From NCBI GenBank assembly GCA_046262015.1, contig JBHENN010000111.1, positions 1 to 13,175 on the forward strand: 13,175 bases of DNA, in the 5' to 3' direction. Position numbers and translations under genes: made by a program. The notes beneath the pieces were generated by a model, which was given only the letters and a program-made list of their open reading frames with translations, made no database searches and was not told the DNA's origin. Below are positions 6,150 through 12,566 of this stretch, piece after piece (the stretch's first letter is position 1; every line of letters begins with the position of its first letter). Origin of the DNA: JBHENN01 sp046262015 (GTDB lineage: Bacteria; Actinomycetota; CADDZG01; WHSQ01).

Positions 6150-7749
6150 TTGCCACGTAGCGGGTTCCCCTCCTCGACCCGCTTCGTTGGAGTCTCCCGG
6201 AGTCAACGAGCTTCTTAAGCAGCTCTAAGGCTCGTCGTCGGTCCAAACCTGTGAGTGCGCGGACATCTTCGTTCGAAATTGGACCCTCTCGGGCAGCATT
6301 GAGCACGAGGTCCGCCACCTGCGTTGGGGTCATGCGGAAGGCAGCTGGCGGGGCCACGTCTTCGACTAGCGAGTAGCTTGCTCCTCCGCGAGACCCATGT
6401 TGTTGGAGGAGATCGGCATCTCGCAAGCGGTGCAGCGCGTCCCTGGCTTCGAAGCTGTCGACGTTAAGAATCCCCCTGGCTCGGGCGTTGGTAAGCCGTT
6501 CCCCTCTCGCCGCGTGGACTAGGAGAAGGCGGTCGGGGCCGGTGATCTCGCCCCTCCGCTCAAGATCGGATACCCACGCGCGCTCGCGCGAGGTGATTGG
6601 TCCCCTGAGCGGGAGTGAAGCGCTGACAGCGTGGCCTAGGTCGGCGAATACGGGAGGATCCAGGAGTGCCTCCTCCATGCTGTCCTCGATCACGTCGATG
6701 CCTCTTCCAGCGTCTTCTGCGAGCCTGAATCGCCTCAGAACATCGATGACATCCTGATTCCGGGCCGCTTGTGCCTGCCGCATGTTTTCCACTGTCACCG
6801 GCTCCGGCAGCCCACCGGGAGAGGTGACGATCACCTCGTCCGGACGGAGTTCTACAACAACCGCTGTCCCCTGAGCTTCGTAGGAACGGTGGGCCACTGC
6901 ATTCGCGATCGTCTCCCGGACAACTACCTCGGGCAGCCTGGGAAGCTCATGTCGATAGAGGCCGGTTACAACGATGTCGCTGCCCAGCTCATCCATGATG
7001 AACTGGGTTGCTTGGACTACCTGTCGGTTCGCGGGTCCTCCGAACTCCTCCCGGCGGTCGTAGTCAATTCCTCCCTCGGGATAACGCCGGACTTCCACGA
7101 CAGATTTGTTTTGTCGCAGAGAGTTGGAGGGATCAGTGAGAAACAAGGCTCCGGCGATGGTCAGTGAGCCATGCTGCCCAAGAAGGCCTTTTTCCGTAAG
7201 GCGGTCGGGTAGCGCAGGGGACTGATTTTCCCATCCAAAGGCATTGCAGAGATCACCCAGGTACTCGGGGACGGCGCGCTCTAGGGTCAGGTCAGTTTCG
7301 GTGAGCTCGAACCGCTGAAGCGCCCTCTCGCTGATGAACCTACTCAGGTCGGCTCCGAACAAGGAGATGTTCCTAGCTCCTCGGCGGACCAGAACCCGCC
7401 CGTCGCTTGTCTGGGCGAACCCCTCAACCCTCTTCTCGATCGTGATGACTGTTATCGCAGTGCTGCCGACTTGAATTTCGAAGATTCTGTATCGACCCAC
7501 GTTTGTGGCGGCGAGTGCAGCGTCGTGGATGCGATCTACGACCCCTTGGTCCAAGCGGCGACCGGCGACTCTCCCTTCGTCCGTGACCCCGACGAGAATC
7601 GTGCCTCCCTGTGCGTTGCTGAAGGCGACGAAGGCCTCCTGAAGAGGGTCCTGACCCACACCGGCTTTCCTCTCGATGAGGTCCGTCTCATTGGCGACCA
7701 GCTCCTGGAAGTCGGCATGGGTGTAGTGGGTCTTTTGGGGGTCGAACAT
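6142..7749 (-). CDS. AlbA_2 / GHKL ATP-binding protein with C-terminal winged-helix repeats
   Basis: The 535-residue product is of the COG2865-type. An AlbA_2 (Schlafen-like) domain at about 12-130 contains ETDLIERKAG and AFVAFSNAQGGTILVGVTDE (39-58). A GHKL ATPase domain at about 270-385 has the N-box RETIANAVAHRSY (278-290), the SPGGLP turn (310-315) and EDAGRGI (345-351). Two winged-helix-like segments end the protein (about 405-465 and 472-533). Family members are described as ATP-binding putative transcriptional regulators and are common in genomic islands; their biochemical role is mostly unresolved. The ATG at 7749 is preferred over an upstream ATG at 7797 because the 16 added residues (MYFFTNK...) lie across promoter-like AT-rich sequence and are not family-like. 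There is no ribosome binding site, and a -10 hexamer six bases upstream suggests a leaderless mRNA. It is the only intact gene in the islet. A defence or element-control role is inference. Confidence 0.88.
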   Translation of the reverse strand: MFDPQKTHYTHADFQELVANETDLIERKAGVGQDPLQEAFVAFSNAQGGTILVGVTDEGRVAGRRLDQGVVDRIHDAALAATNVGRYRIFEIQVGSTAITVITIEKRVEGFAQTSDGRVLVRRGARNISLFGADLSRFISERALQRFELTETDLTLERAVPEYLGDLCNAFGWENQSPALPDRLTEKGLLGQHGSLTIAGALFLTDPSNSLRQNKSVVEVRRYPEGGIDYDRREEFGGPANRQVVQATQFIMDELGSDIVVTGLYRHELPRLPEVVVRETIANAVAHRSYEAQGTAVVVELRPDEVIVTSPGGLPEPVTVENMRQAQAARNQDVIDVLRRFRLAEDAGRGIDVIEDSMEEALLDPPVFADLGHAVSASLPLRGPITSRERAWVSDLERRGEITGPDRLLLVHAARGERLTNARARGILNVDSFEARDALHRLRDADLLQQHGSRGGASYSLVEDVAPPAAFRMTPTQVADLVLNAAREGPISNEDVRALTGLDRRRALELLKKLVDSGRLQRSGSRRGTRYVANG

Positions 7750-7755
7750 GGCCCG

Positions 7756-7782
7756 AGAATACCTTGTTATGAACAACTTGTT
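7756..7782 (-). promoter_or_regulatory. leaderless promoter with a triple half-site operator for the AlbA_2 gene
   Basis: On the minus strand TATTCT (7761-7756) ends six bases before the ATG at 7749, the spacing of a leaderless start. Just upstream, read on the plus strand, are TTGTT (7764-7768), AACAA (7772-7776) and TTGTT (7778-7782). They form two overlapping inverted repeats, TTGTT-ATG-AACAA and AACAA-C-TTGTT. A dimeric repressor bound there would cover the promoter. The AlbA_2 protein, with winged-helix domains, is a natural but unproven candidate for autoregulation. Confidence 0.45.
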
Positions 7783-7929
7783 AGTGAAGAAATACACAGC
7801 CTATAAATCTGTCATAAGTCTCACCCACAGGCCCTGAGCTGGTGTTTTACCTTAATAATGAGCAGGTACTTCGTCTGGTCGGGAAAGGGTGTGTGATTCC
7901 ACCGGGTAGTGGACACGGCTGGATGAGTA

Positions 7930-7953
7930 TGTCGCGGGCCATAGTGGACACCC
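7930..7953 (+). repeat. left terminal inverted repeat of the IS481 remnant
   Basis: The repeat begins TGTCGCGG, has a two-base variable spot (GC), then CATAGTGGACACCC. It matches the inner right end at 22 of 24 positions. A weaker, shorter relative (GTAGTGGACACGG, about 7905-7917) lies just outside. Confidence 0.75.
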
Positions 7954-7972
7954 CTAGCCAGGAGGGTGCCGC

Positions 7973-8331
7973 TTGGAGCTGGCCCGCTTCCTTGTCGATG
8001 CGGTCGTCCTGGAGGGTCGTAGCTGCCGAGACGTCGCTAGGGCACACGGCTATCGAAGAGCTGGGTTGCCGCGCTCGTTGCCCGCTACCGTGCCGGGGGT
8101 TATGACGCTTTAGCCCCTCGCTCCAAGGCGGCGGTGCGCGTCGCCAACAAGTCCTCGGCCGAGCTCGAGGACCGGGTCATCCGGCTCAGAAAAGAGCTCA
8201 CCGAAGCCGGTTTCGATGCCGGCGCCCAGACGATCCACTACCACGTACGAATCATCGACCGAGACGGAGCTCTGCTGAGGGACTTCGACCTCGCCTCAGA
8301 TAGGGACTACCAACCGCAAGACCTCGGGTGA
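7973..8331 (+). pseudogene. IS481-type transposase fragment, frameshifted and internally deleted
   Basis: GGAGGG (7961-7966) precedes a TTG at 7973. The first frame reads LELARFLVDAVVLEGRSCRD and continues VARAHG. At about 8048-8050 one missing base shifts the frame, which continues as LSKSWVAALVARYRAGGYDA, then APRSKAAVRV and ELEDRVIRLRKEL up to TIHYH at about 8244. This is the N-terminal helix-turn-helix of IS481-like transposases. It then jumps to VRIIDRDGALLRDF...RDYQP, which resembles the extreme C-terminus of such transposases. The whole DDE catalytic core is missing, so it cannot transpose itself. The C-terminal match is from memory of the family and is less certain than the N-terminal one. 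Confidence 0.75.
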
Positions 8332-8332
8332 C

Positions 8333-8379
8333 GGGTGTCCACTATGCTCCGCGACACCCGTCCACGATGGCCCGCGACA
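8333..8379 (-). repeat. tandem right-end inverted repeats of the IS481 remnant
   Basis: The inner copy, 8333-8356, reads on the minus strand TGTCGCGG-AG-CATAGTGGACACCC. The outer copy, 8360-8379, reads TGTCGCGGGCCATCGTGGAC on the minus strand. Over 20 bases it differs from the left end by one base, closer than the inner copy. Two adjacent right ends suggest nested or successive insertions. Confidence 0.65.
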
Positions 8380-8387
8380 TCACAGAG

Positions 8388-8461
8388 TCGGGAAGGGGGG
8401 ACTTGAACCCCCGACCTCTGCGTCCCGAACGCAGCGCGCTGCCAAACTGCGCCACTTCCCG
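8388..8461 (-). tRNA. tRNA-Pro (anticodon CGG)
   Basis: The minus strand folds as a full cloverleaf: acceptor CGGGAAG/CTTCCCG (seven pairs), D stem GCGC/GCGC, anticodon stem CTGCG/CGCAG with loop TTCGGGA (anticodon CGG), a five-base variable loop AGGTC, T stem GGGGG/CCCCC with loop TTCAAGT, and discriminator A at 8388. CCA is not encoded. C1-G72 fits bacterial tRNA-Pro. It lies 21 bases after the phosphoesterase stop on the same strand. A minus-strand TAGGAT (8475-8470) eight bases upstream could be its own -10 box. Its 3' part is duplicated at 5824-5872. Confidence 0.97.
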
Positions 8462-8476
8462 TAGGGCGCATCCTAC
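8461..8476 (-). promoter_or_regulatory. hairpin and possible -10 box between phosphoesterase and tRNA-Pro
   Basis: GTAGG (8461-8465) pairs with CCTAC (8472-8476) around six bases. The same stretch holds minus-strand TAGGAT (8475-8470), at a suitable distance for starting tRNA transcription near its 5' end. It may be a processing or pausing hairpin, a promoter, or chance. It lacks a T-run, so it is not a standard terminator. Confidence 0.25.
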
Positions 8477-8482
8477 AAGGAG

Positions 8483-9364
8483 CTACGGCGCGCCGATCCT
8501 GGAGGGCTCTAGCTCGAGCAACGTCGCCTCCGGGCGGCACAGGAACCTGATCGGGGCGAAGTGGCTCGTGCCCAGGCCCGGGCTCACGTGGAGCCACCCG
8601 TTGCCGATCGGATGAGGGCCCGAGGCGAGCGCGCTGGGGAGAGTGGAGTTGGTCACCACCGCGCCGACGAGAGGTATCCGCACCTGGCCTCCGTGGGTGT
8701 GGCCGGCGCAAACGAGGTCGAAGCCGCGCAGCAACCATTCCGACACGACGTCGGGGGCGTGCGTCAGCGCGATCGCGGCGACCTCGTCGCCTCTACGTTC
8801 GATGTGGTCGGTTCGGTGCCGCCGCAGGTACGGGTCGTCGACGCCGGCGACCCGGATCGCGCCGGCCTCGCTCTCGAGCACCGCCGCGTGGTTCGTGAGG
8901 GCCACCCATCCCTTGGCCCCGAGCCCTCCCTCCAGGCGCCGGACGTCGGCCTTCGGCGCGCTCACCCTCGCCGCCGACCGGGTGAAGTACTTCGTGAGGC
9001 CCTGGTACCTCGCCTGGTAGTAGTCGTGCGAGCCGAGGACGTAGAAGCGCCCGAGGCGCGCCTCCAACAACGCGAGAGCCTCGACGATAGGGTCGATCCC
9101 GCCGTCGTTCTCGATCAGGTCGCCGGTGGCGACGACGAGGTCGGGCGTACCGACGAGCCCCGGGAGCGCCCGAAGGAACCGGAAGAGCGCCGCGTCTCCG
9201 GCGCGCGCGTGCGTGTCCGACACGTGGAGTATCCGCAAGGGAGGGACCCCCGGAGCCATCGGCAGTCGGTGGCGGACCAGCCGGTACAGGCGGGGCTCGA
9301 CGAGGGCGTAGCCGCCGAAAGCGGTCGCCGCGGCCAGCGGTAGCGCGGCCCGGGTCGATCTCAC
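8483..9364 (-). CDS. membrane-anchored metallophosphoesterase (YkuE-like)
   Basis: The 293-residue protein has an N-terminal hydrophobic segment (about 6-22), then calcineurin-like phosphoesterase motifs in order: HVSDTHAR with D50 and H52, ATGDLIEN with D82, VLGSHDYYQ (109-117) at the position of the usual GNHD, THAPDV with H202, and GHTHGGQVRIP with H222 and H224. Relatives act on phosphomonoesters, phosphodiesters or lipid pyrophosphates at the membrane; the substrate is unknown. GSHDYY replaces the textbook GNHD, and actinobacterial relatives often show GSNDYY here. The GTG at 9364 is chosen because the family begins just there. The frame is open much further, but the extra sequence is the antisense shadow of the phosphatase gene. 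Its start is 21 bp from the divergent gene at 9386. Confidence 0.88.
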   Translation of the reverse strand: MRSTRAALPLAAATAFGGYALVEPRLYRLVRHRLPMAPGVPPLRILHVSDTHARAGDAALFRFLRALPGLVGTPDLVVATGDLIENDGGIDPIVEALALLEARLGRFYVLGSHDYYQARYQGLTKYFTRSAARVSAPKADVRRLEGGLGAKGWVALTNHAAVLESEAGAIRVAGVDDPYLRRHRTDHIERRGDEVAAIALTHAPDVVSEWLLRGFDLVCAGHTHGGQVRIPLVGAVVTNSTLPSALASGPHPIGNGWLHVSPGLGTSHFAPIRFLCRPEATLLELEPSRIGAP

Positions 9365-9371
9365 CGGGTCG

Positions 9372-9379
9372 AGGATACT
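9372..9379. promoter_or_regulatory. symmetrical divergent promoter with overlapping -10 boxes
   Basis: Bases 9372-9379 read AGGATACT. On the plus strand GATACT (9374-9379) ends six bases before the GTG at 9386. On the minus strand TATCCT (9377-9372) ends seven bases before the GTG at 9364. Neither gene has a ribosome binding site, and only 21 bp separate the starts, so both mRNAs would be leaderless and share the same melted bases. No -35 boxes are clear. Confidence 0.45.
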
Positions 9380-9385
9380 GGCGGG

Positions 9386-10966
9386 GTGAAGCTGTCCCTC
9401 CGCTGGAAGATCGTCGGCGGTTTCGGCTTGCTGCTGACCCTCATCGTGCTGCTGGGTTGGGTCACGCTGTCGCTGTTCGGGTCGCTGCGCAGCGTCCAGC
9501 AGCGCGTGTTCCGTGAGGCGATCCCGGGCCTCGTGGTCGTTGACGAACTCGTGCGTTCGTACACCGCGCAGTCGGCTGCGGTGTACGCCTACCTGATCCG
9601 CGGCCAGGGCTTGCTCGTCGAGCAGTACCGGGATGAGGTCGCCGAAGCGACCGTGTGGGAGCGCCGGGCGCAAGACCTGTTCCGGGCGCGCGGCGAGCAC
9701 GAGTTGCTCGTGCAGATGGTGGCCGCGGGGTCTTCCTTCCAGCAGCTGGTGGATGAGAAGGTGGTCCCGCTGGTCGCCAAGGGCAACCGGTCGCAGGCGT
9801 TCCGCGTGATGGGAGAGGAAGCGAGCCCCCTGATCGCGGAGATCGAAGCGGTCGGCGAGCTGCTCCGCCAAGCTCAGGACCACACCGTTGCACGCACGGA
9901 GACCGACCTCGACGGCGCGTCCAACCGCGTCCTCGCGACGCTGCTACTGGTGACGATCGGCGCGCTGCTGATCGGCGTGACGCTTGCCATCGACCTGCCC
10001 CGGCGTCTCGTGGCCGACCTATCGAACCTGGTGTCGGCGGCGCGCGCGATCGGACGCGGCGACTTCGACCAACGGATCAGCATCCGTTCCGGTGACGAGG
10101 TAGAGGAGCTGGCCGAGCGCTTCGGCGAGATGCAGTCGGGCCTGAAGCGGCTGCAACAGCTTGCCCTGCAGGACCGCGAGCTCGAGATCGCGGCTTCGAT
10201 CCAGAAGAACCTCTTGCAGCGGACCTTCCCCGAGACGGACGCCGTGCACCTGGCACCGCTCCAGCGTCAGGCGAACCTGGTGGGCGGTGACTGGTACGAC
10301 GTCTCCCTGGAAGGGATGACCATGACGGTCGTGATCGGTGACGCCTCGGGGAAGGGGATCGGCGCCGCGCTGATGGCAACCGTGGCGTTGTCGGTCCTGC
10401 GGGCCGAGCGGAGGATGGGCGCGGGTCCGGCACGGGTGATCGCCCGGACCAACGAGGCGCTGCGGGAGGCGACCGACCCGGATTCCTTCACCACCTTGCT
10501 TTACGTCACGATCGATCTCAGGACCGGCGAGGTGCGCTGGCTCAACATGGGACACCCGGCGCCGTTCATCCTCCGGAGCTGGACCGGCGAGCGGCCGGCG
10601 CGCCGCGGCTACTTCCTCGAAGGGCCGCGCAACCGCGCCCTCGGTTGGTTCGAGGACCCCGGCCTGTCCGAGAGCGTGATCCGGCTCGAACCCGGCGACC
10701 GTCTCGTCCTCTTCACCGATGGGTTCCTGGAGGCCAAGACGCCCGACGGCGAGGTATTCGGGGACCATCGCCTCGCCCAAGCCCTGATCGGCCTGGCCGA
10801 GTTGGGCTCCGACGATCTGGGTAACAGGCTGATGGAGGAGGTCGAGCGATACGCCGCGGGTAAACTCGATGACGACCTCACGATGCTGATCGCGGAGTAT
10901 CGCGGCGCTCCTCTGGAGGCCTCGGAGGACGGGACGGGAGAAGAGCAGTGGCGCAGCAGAAGGTAG
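9386..10966 (+). CDS. membrane sensor with HAMP and SpoIIE-type PP2C phosphatase domains
   Basis: Transmembrane segments at about residues 9-31 and 182-203 enclose an extracytoplasmic helical sensor domain (about 32-180, CHASE3-like in look, not firmly assignable). HAMP follows (about 204-257), then a short coiled linker and the SpoIIE/PP2C domain (about 285-507). Metal-site motifs are VGGDWYDV (299-306), VIGDASGKGIGAAL (316-329, D319), LNMGHPAPF (386-394), LFTDGFLEA (442-450, D445) and DDDLTMLIAEY (495-505). Such phosphatases dephosphorylate STAS anti-sigma-factor antagonists, releasing a sigma factor. The gene next door encodes exactly that partner. The GTG start gives the basic KLSLRWK before the first helix, as expected. 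The 3' end overlaps the STAS gene by 19 bp. No sigma factor or anti-sigma kinase is in the window. Confidence 0.93.
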   Translation: MKLSLRWKIVGGFGLLLTLIVLLGWVTLSLFGSLRSVQQRVFREAIPGLVVVDELVRSYTAQSAAVYAYLIRGQGLLVEQYRDEVAEATVWERRAQDLFRARGEHELLVQMVAAGSSFQQLVDEKVVPLVAKGNRSQAFRVMGEEASPLIAEIEAVGELLRQAQDHTVARTETDLDGASNRVLATLLLVTIGALLIGVTLAIDLPRRLVADLSNLVSAARAIGRGDFDQRISIRSGDEVEELAERFGEMQSGLKRLQQLALQDRELEIAASIQKNLLQRTFPETDAVHLAPLQRQANLVGGDWYDVSLEGMTMTVVIGDASGKGIGAALMATVALSVLRAERRMGAGPARVIARTNEALREATDPDSFTTLLYVTIDLRTGEVRWLNMGHPAPFILRSWTGERPARRGYFLEGPRNRALGWFEDPGLSESVIRLEPGDRLVLFTDGFLEAKTPDGEVFGDHRLAQALIGLAELGSDDLGNRLMEEVERYAAGKLDDDLTMLIAEYRGAPLEASEDGTGEEQWRSRR

Positions 10967-11301
10967 ACATCGAGGTCATCGAAGCGGACGATCACAAGAT
11001 CCTTCGCCCCACCGGCGATCTCGACGTGTACACGGTCGGATCGCTGCGGGATGCGATCGGCACGATGCTCGAGCAGAACGTGACGAAGCTCGTCGTCGAC
11101 CTGGATGGGGTCCCGTTCATGGATTCCTCCGGGCTGGGCGCGCTCATGGGCGGGGTTCGCCGGTTGCGGGAGGCGGGCGGCGATCTCGCCATCGCCTGCA
11201 CCCGCGAGCAGCACCTCAAGCTGTTCTCCATCACCGGCTTCGGCGAGGGCGTGTCGATCGCGCCGACCGTAGAGGAAGCGGCCGGAGGCTTCCGCCGCTA
11301 A
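10948..11301 (+). CDS. STAS-domain anti-sigma factor antagonist
   Basis: The 117-residue protein is a single STAS domain of the SpoIIAA/RsbV type: RPTGDLDVYTV (20-30), LVVDLDGVPFMDSSGLGALM (48-67) with the phospho-acceptor serine at S60 or S61, and a C-terminal GVSIAPTVEEA segment. Unphosphorylated antagonists bind the anti-sigma kinase and free the sigma factor. The phosphatase encoded immediately upstream would reset it. GGGAG (10936-10940) lies seven bases before the GTG start, inside the upstream gene, so the two are translated together. Its kinase (RsbW type) is not in the window. Confidence 0.94.
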   Translation: MAQQKVDIEVIEADDHKILRPTGDLDVYTVGSLRDAIGTMLEQNVTKLVVDLDGVPFMDSSGLGALMGGVRRLREAGGDLAIACTREQHLKLFSITGFGEGVSIAPTVEEAAGGFRR

Positions 11302-11328
11302 CCGCCGCGGTAGCTACCTCGTTGACGG

Positions 11329-11451
11329 TCAGTCGTCGGGGGACTCGTCGTCCTTGCTCCGGGCGCGCCGGATCGTCGCCACGAGGAGCATCGCGGCCAC
11401 CGCCACCAGGGCAGACGTGACCGAGACCAGAACCAGTTGGGACGACGTCAT
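11329..11451 (-). CDS. 40-residue single-span membrane protein
   Basis: The minus-strand frame starts ATG at 11451 with a good ribosome binding site, AGGAG (11462-11458), six bases upstream, and ends TGA at 11331-11329. The protein has a hydrophobic helix at about residues 6-27 (LVLVSVTSALVAVAAMLLVA), then IRRARSK and an acidic tail, DDESPDD. That suggests an N-out or shallow membrane anchor with a cytoplasmic acidic tail. It converges on the STAS gene (27 bp gap) and diverges from copD (74 bp gap). The function is unknown. Its layout resembles the 45-residue protein at 3952-4089. Confidence 0.65.
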   Translation of the reverse strand: MTSSQLVLVSVTSALVAVAAMLLVATIRRARSKDDESPDD

Positions 11452-11500
11452 GGGAGACTCCTGCTGCCGCGCCGGCGACCGCAGCGGGCGCTGGCATCCC

Positions 11501-11507
11501 TAGTATC
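11501..11507. promoter_or_regulatory. candidate divergent promoter between small membrane gene and copD
   Basis: Bases 11501-11507 read TAGTATC. Plus-strand TAGTAT would start copD transcription about 13 bases before its ATG. Minus-strand GATACT (11507-11502) is the same hexamer as at 9374-9379 and would give the small membrane gene a leader of about 45 bases carrying its AGGAG site. No clear -35 boxes. Confidence 0.35.
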
Positions 11508-11525
11508 CCAGGGGGCTCGCCCGAC

Positions 11526-12566
11526 ATGGCTTTCGAGGACACGCTCCGGTCTGTGGCGTTCAGCATCGCCCGATTCTCGGGGTTCACCGCCAACGCGGTG
11601 CTCTTCGGTCTGGTCGTGGTCCTGTGGCTGGTGATCCGGCCCGCGGTAGCCGGTCTCTCGCCGGAGTGGGGCGGCGGACGGCAGCGCCTGGCTCACCGGC
11701 TCGAGGGGATAGTGCAGGCCGCGCTGACCGCATCCGCTCTGGCGACGGCCCTGGTCTTGGTGCTGCAGGCGGCGCTGATCGCCGAGCTCGGCGGAGGAGA
11801 CCTGACCCCCGAGTCGTTCGGGTCGGTGGTGTCGACCACTTTCGGCCAGTGGTACCTCGTGCGGATCCCCCTGCTGGCAGCGCTCGCCTTCCTGCTCGTC
11901 GGCCGGGTGCGGACGATGGCCCTGACCCCCTTTGACGGATCCGGCGGCGCGGTGTGGTGGATGAGCTGGGGCGGCCTGGCTCTCGCGTTGATCGCCACGA
12001 CCGCGTTCTCCGGGCATGCCGCCGTTGCCAGGCCGCGCGGCCCGGCGCTGCTTAACGACCTGATCCATCTCGGCTCCGGGGCGGTGTGGTTCACGGGCAT
12101 CGTCTTGATCGCCATCGTCGTTCCCGACGTGTGGCGCGGGCGACCACCGGTCGAGCGTCTCGCGGTCCTGGCGCCGGTCGTCCGTCGCTTCGCGTGGGTC
12201 GCTCTGGTGTCGTTGACGATCGTGACCGTCACCGGGACGCTGAACTCGTTCTTCCATGTGGGCCGCCTGCGCGACCTGATCTCGACCAACTACGGCAGGA
12301 CCCTGGGGATCAAGATCGCGCTCTTCGCCGTGATCCTGGCCCTTGGCGCGGTCAACCACTTCATCATCCGCCGCCGGTTCGAAGCCGGGCTGGCACGCGG
12401 GGAGCCCTCCGGCGCGCAGCGCATATTCCGCAGGACGATCGCGTCCGAGCTCGCCGTGGGGCTCGCCGTGATGGCCCTCACCGGAGTGTTGACGGGCTTG
12501 GCCCGTACCAGACAGACGCCGCCCCCGCCCCCTCCCGGAGCGTTCAGCTCCGGGTCGCGACCCTGA
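11526..12566 (+). CDS. copD: CopD-family copper resistance membrane protein
   Basis: The 346-residue protein has about eight hydrophobic spans (for example 14-38, 61-85, 108-125, 147-166, 179-200, 224-243, 261-280, 307-325). Its second half has CopD-domain features: SGHAAVA (163-169) with a histidine near a helix end, the LLNDLIHLGSGAVWFTGIVL stretch (176-195) with H182, and LNSFFHVGRLRDLISTNYGR (241-260) before LGIKIALF. CopD proteins are linked to copper uptake or handling, often beside CopC. It ends in a short proline-rich tail (PPPPPPGAF). GGGGG (11511-11515) is the only ribosome binding site candidate. Its 3' end overlaps the convergent CopC-like gene by 23 bp. Confidence 0.85.
   Translation: MAFEDTLRSVAFSIARFSGFTANAVLFGLVVVLWLVIRPAVAGLSPEWGGGRQRLAHRLEGIVQAALTASALATALVLVLQAALIAELGGGDLTPESFGSVVSTTFGQWYLVRIPLLAALAFLLVGRVRTMALTPFDGSGGAVWWMSWGGLALALIATTAFSGHAAVARPRGPALLNDLIHLGSGAVWFTGIVLIAIVVPDVWRGRPPVERLAVLAPVVRRFAWVALVSLTIVTVTGTLNSFFHVGRLRDLISTNYGRTLGIKIALFAVILALGAVNHFIIRRRFEAGLARGEPSGAQRIFRRTIASELAVGLAVMALTGVLTGLARTRQTPPPPPPGAFSSGSRP

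Larger units (their letters stand above)
7930..8379 (+). mobile_element. IS481-family remnant, internally deleted
   Basis: Imperfect terminal inverted repeats at 7930-7953 and 8333-8356 enclose a decayed transposase (427 bp end to end, against roughly 1 kb or more for complete members). A second right-hand end copy runs to 8379. No clean target duplication is visible beside either choice of end (left flank ...GAGTA; right flank CCCGT or TCACA). The element sits nine bases from the tRNA-Pro 3' end. Confidence 0.75.
5824..8388. mobile_element. tRNA-Pro-bracketed genomic islet, probable decayed or satellite integrative element
   Basis: The direct repeats lie 2565 bp apart, with the intact tRNA's 3' end facing the islet. 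Removing one repeat unit restores M28 peptidase, tRNA-Pro and phosphoesterase with ordinary short spacers. Contents are an AlbA_2/GHKL gene, phased short repeats next to the left repeat, and an IS481-family remnant next to the right one. No recombinase or replication gene is present. The interpretation as an integrated element comes from the repeat geometry and accessory contents. Mobilisation by an integrase encoded elsewhere is a guess. Confidence 0.7.

Noticed and set aside
7750..7797. 16-residue upstream extension of the AlbA_2 protein
   Set aside because: It covers the AT-rich promoter and operator-like repeats and adds no family-like sequence.
7471..7806. 111-residue plus-strand frame opposite the AlbA_2 gene
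   Set aside because: It is a shadow of the well-supported minus-strand gene.
7858..7896. 12-codon frame (MSRYFVWSGKGV) before the insertion sequence
   Set aside because: Too short, with no ribosome binding site and no context to support it.
9365..9883. N-terminal extension of the phosphoesterase frame by 173 residues
   Set aside because: It runs antisense through the phosphatase gene and has low-complexity composition; the family start is at the GTG at 9364.
11309..11318. GGTAGCTACC palindrome between the STAS gene and the small membrane gene
   Set aside because: It has no loop for a terminator hairpin and lies between convergent ends, so an operator is unlikely.
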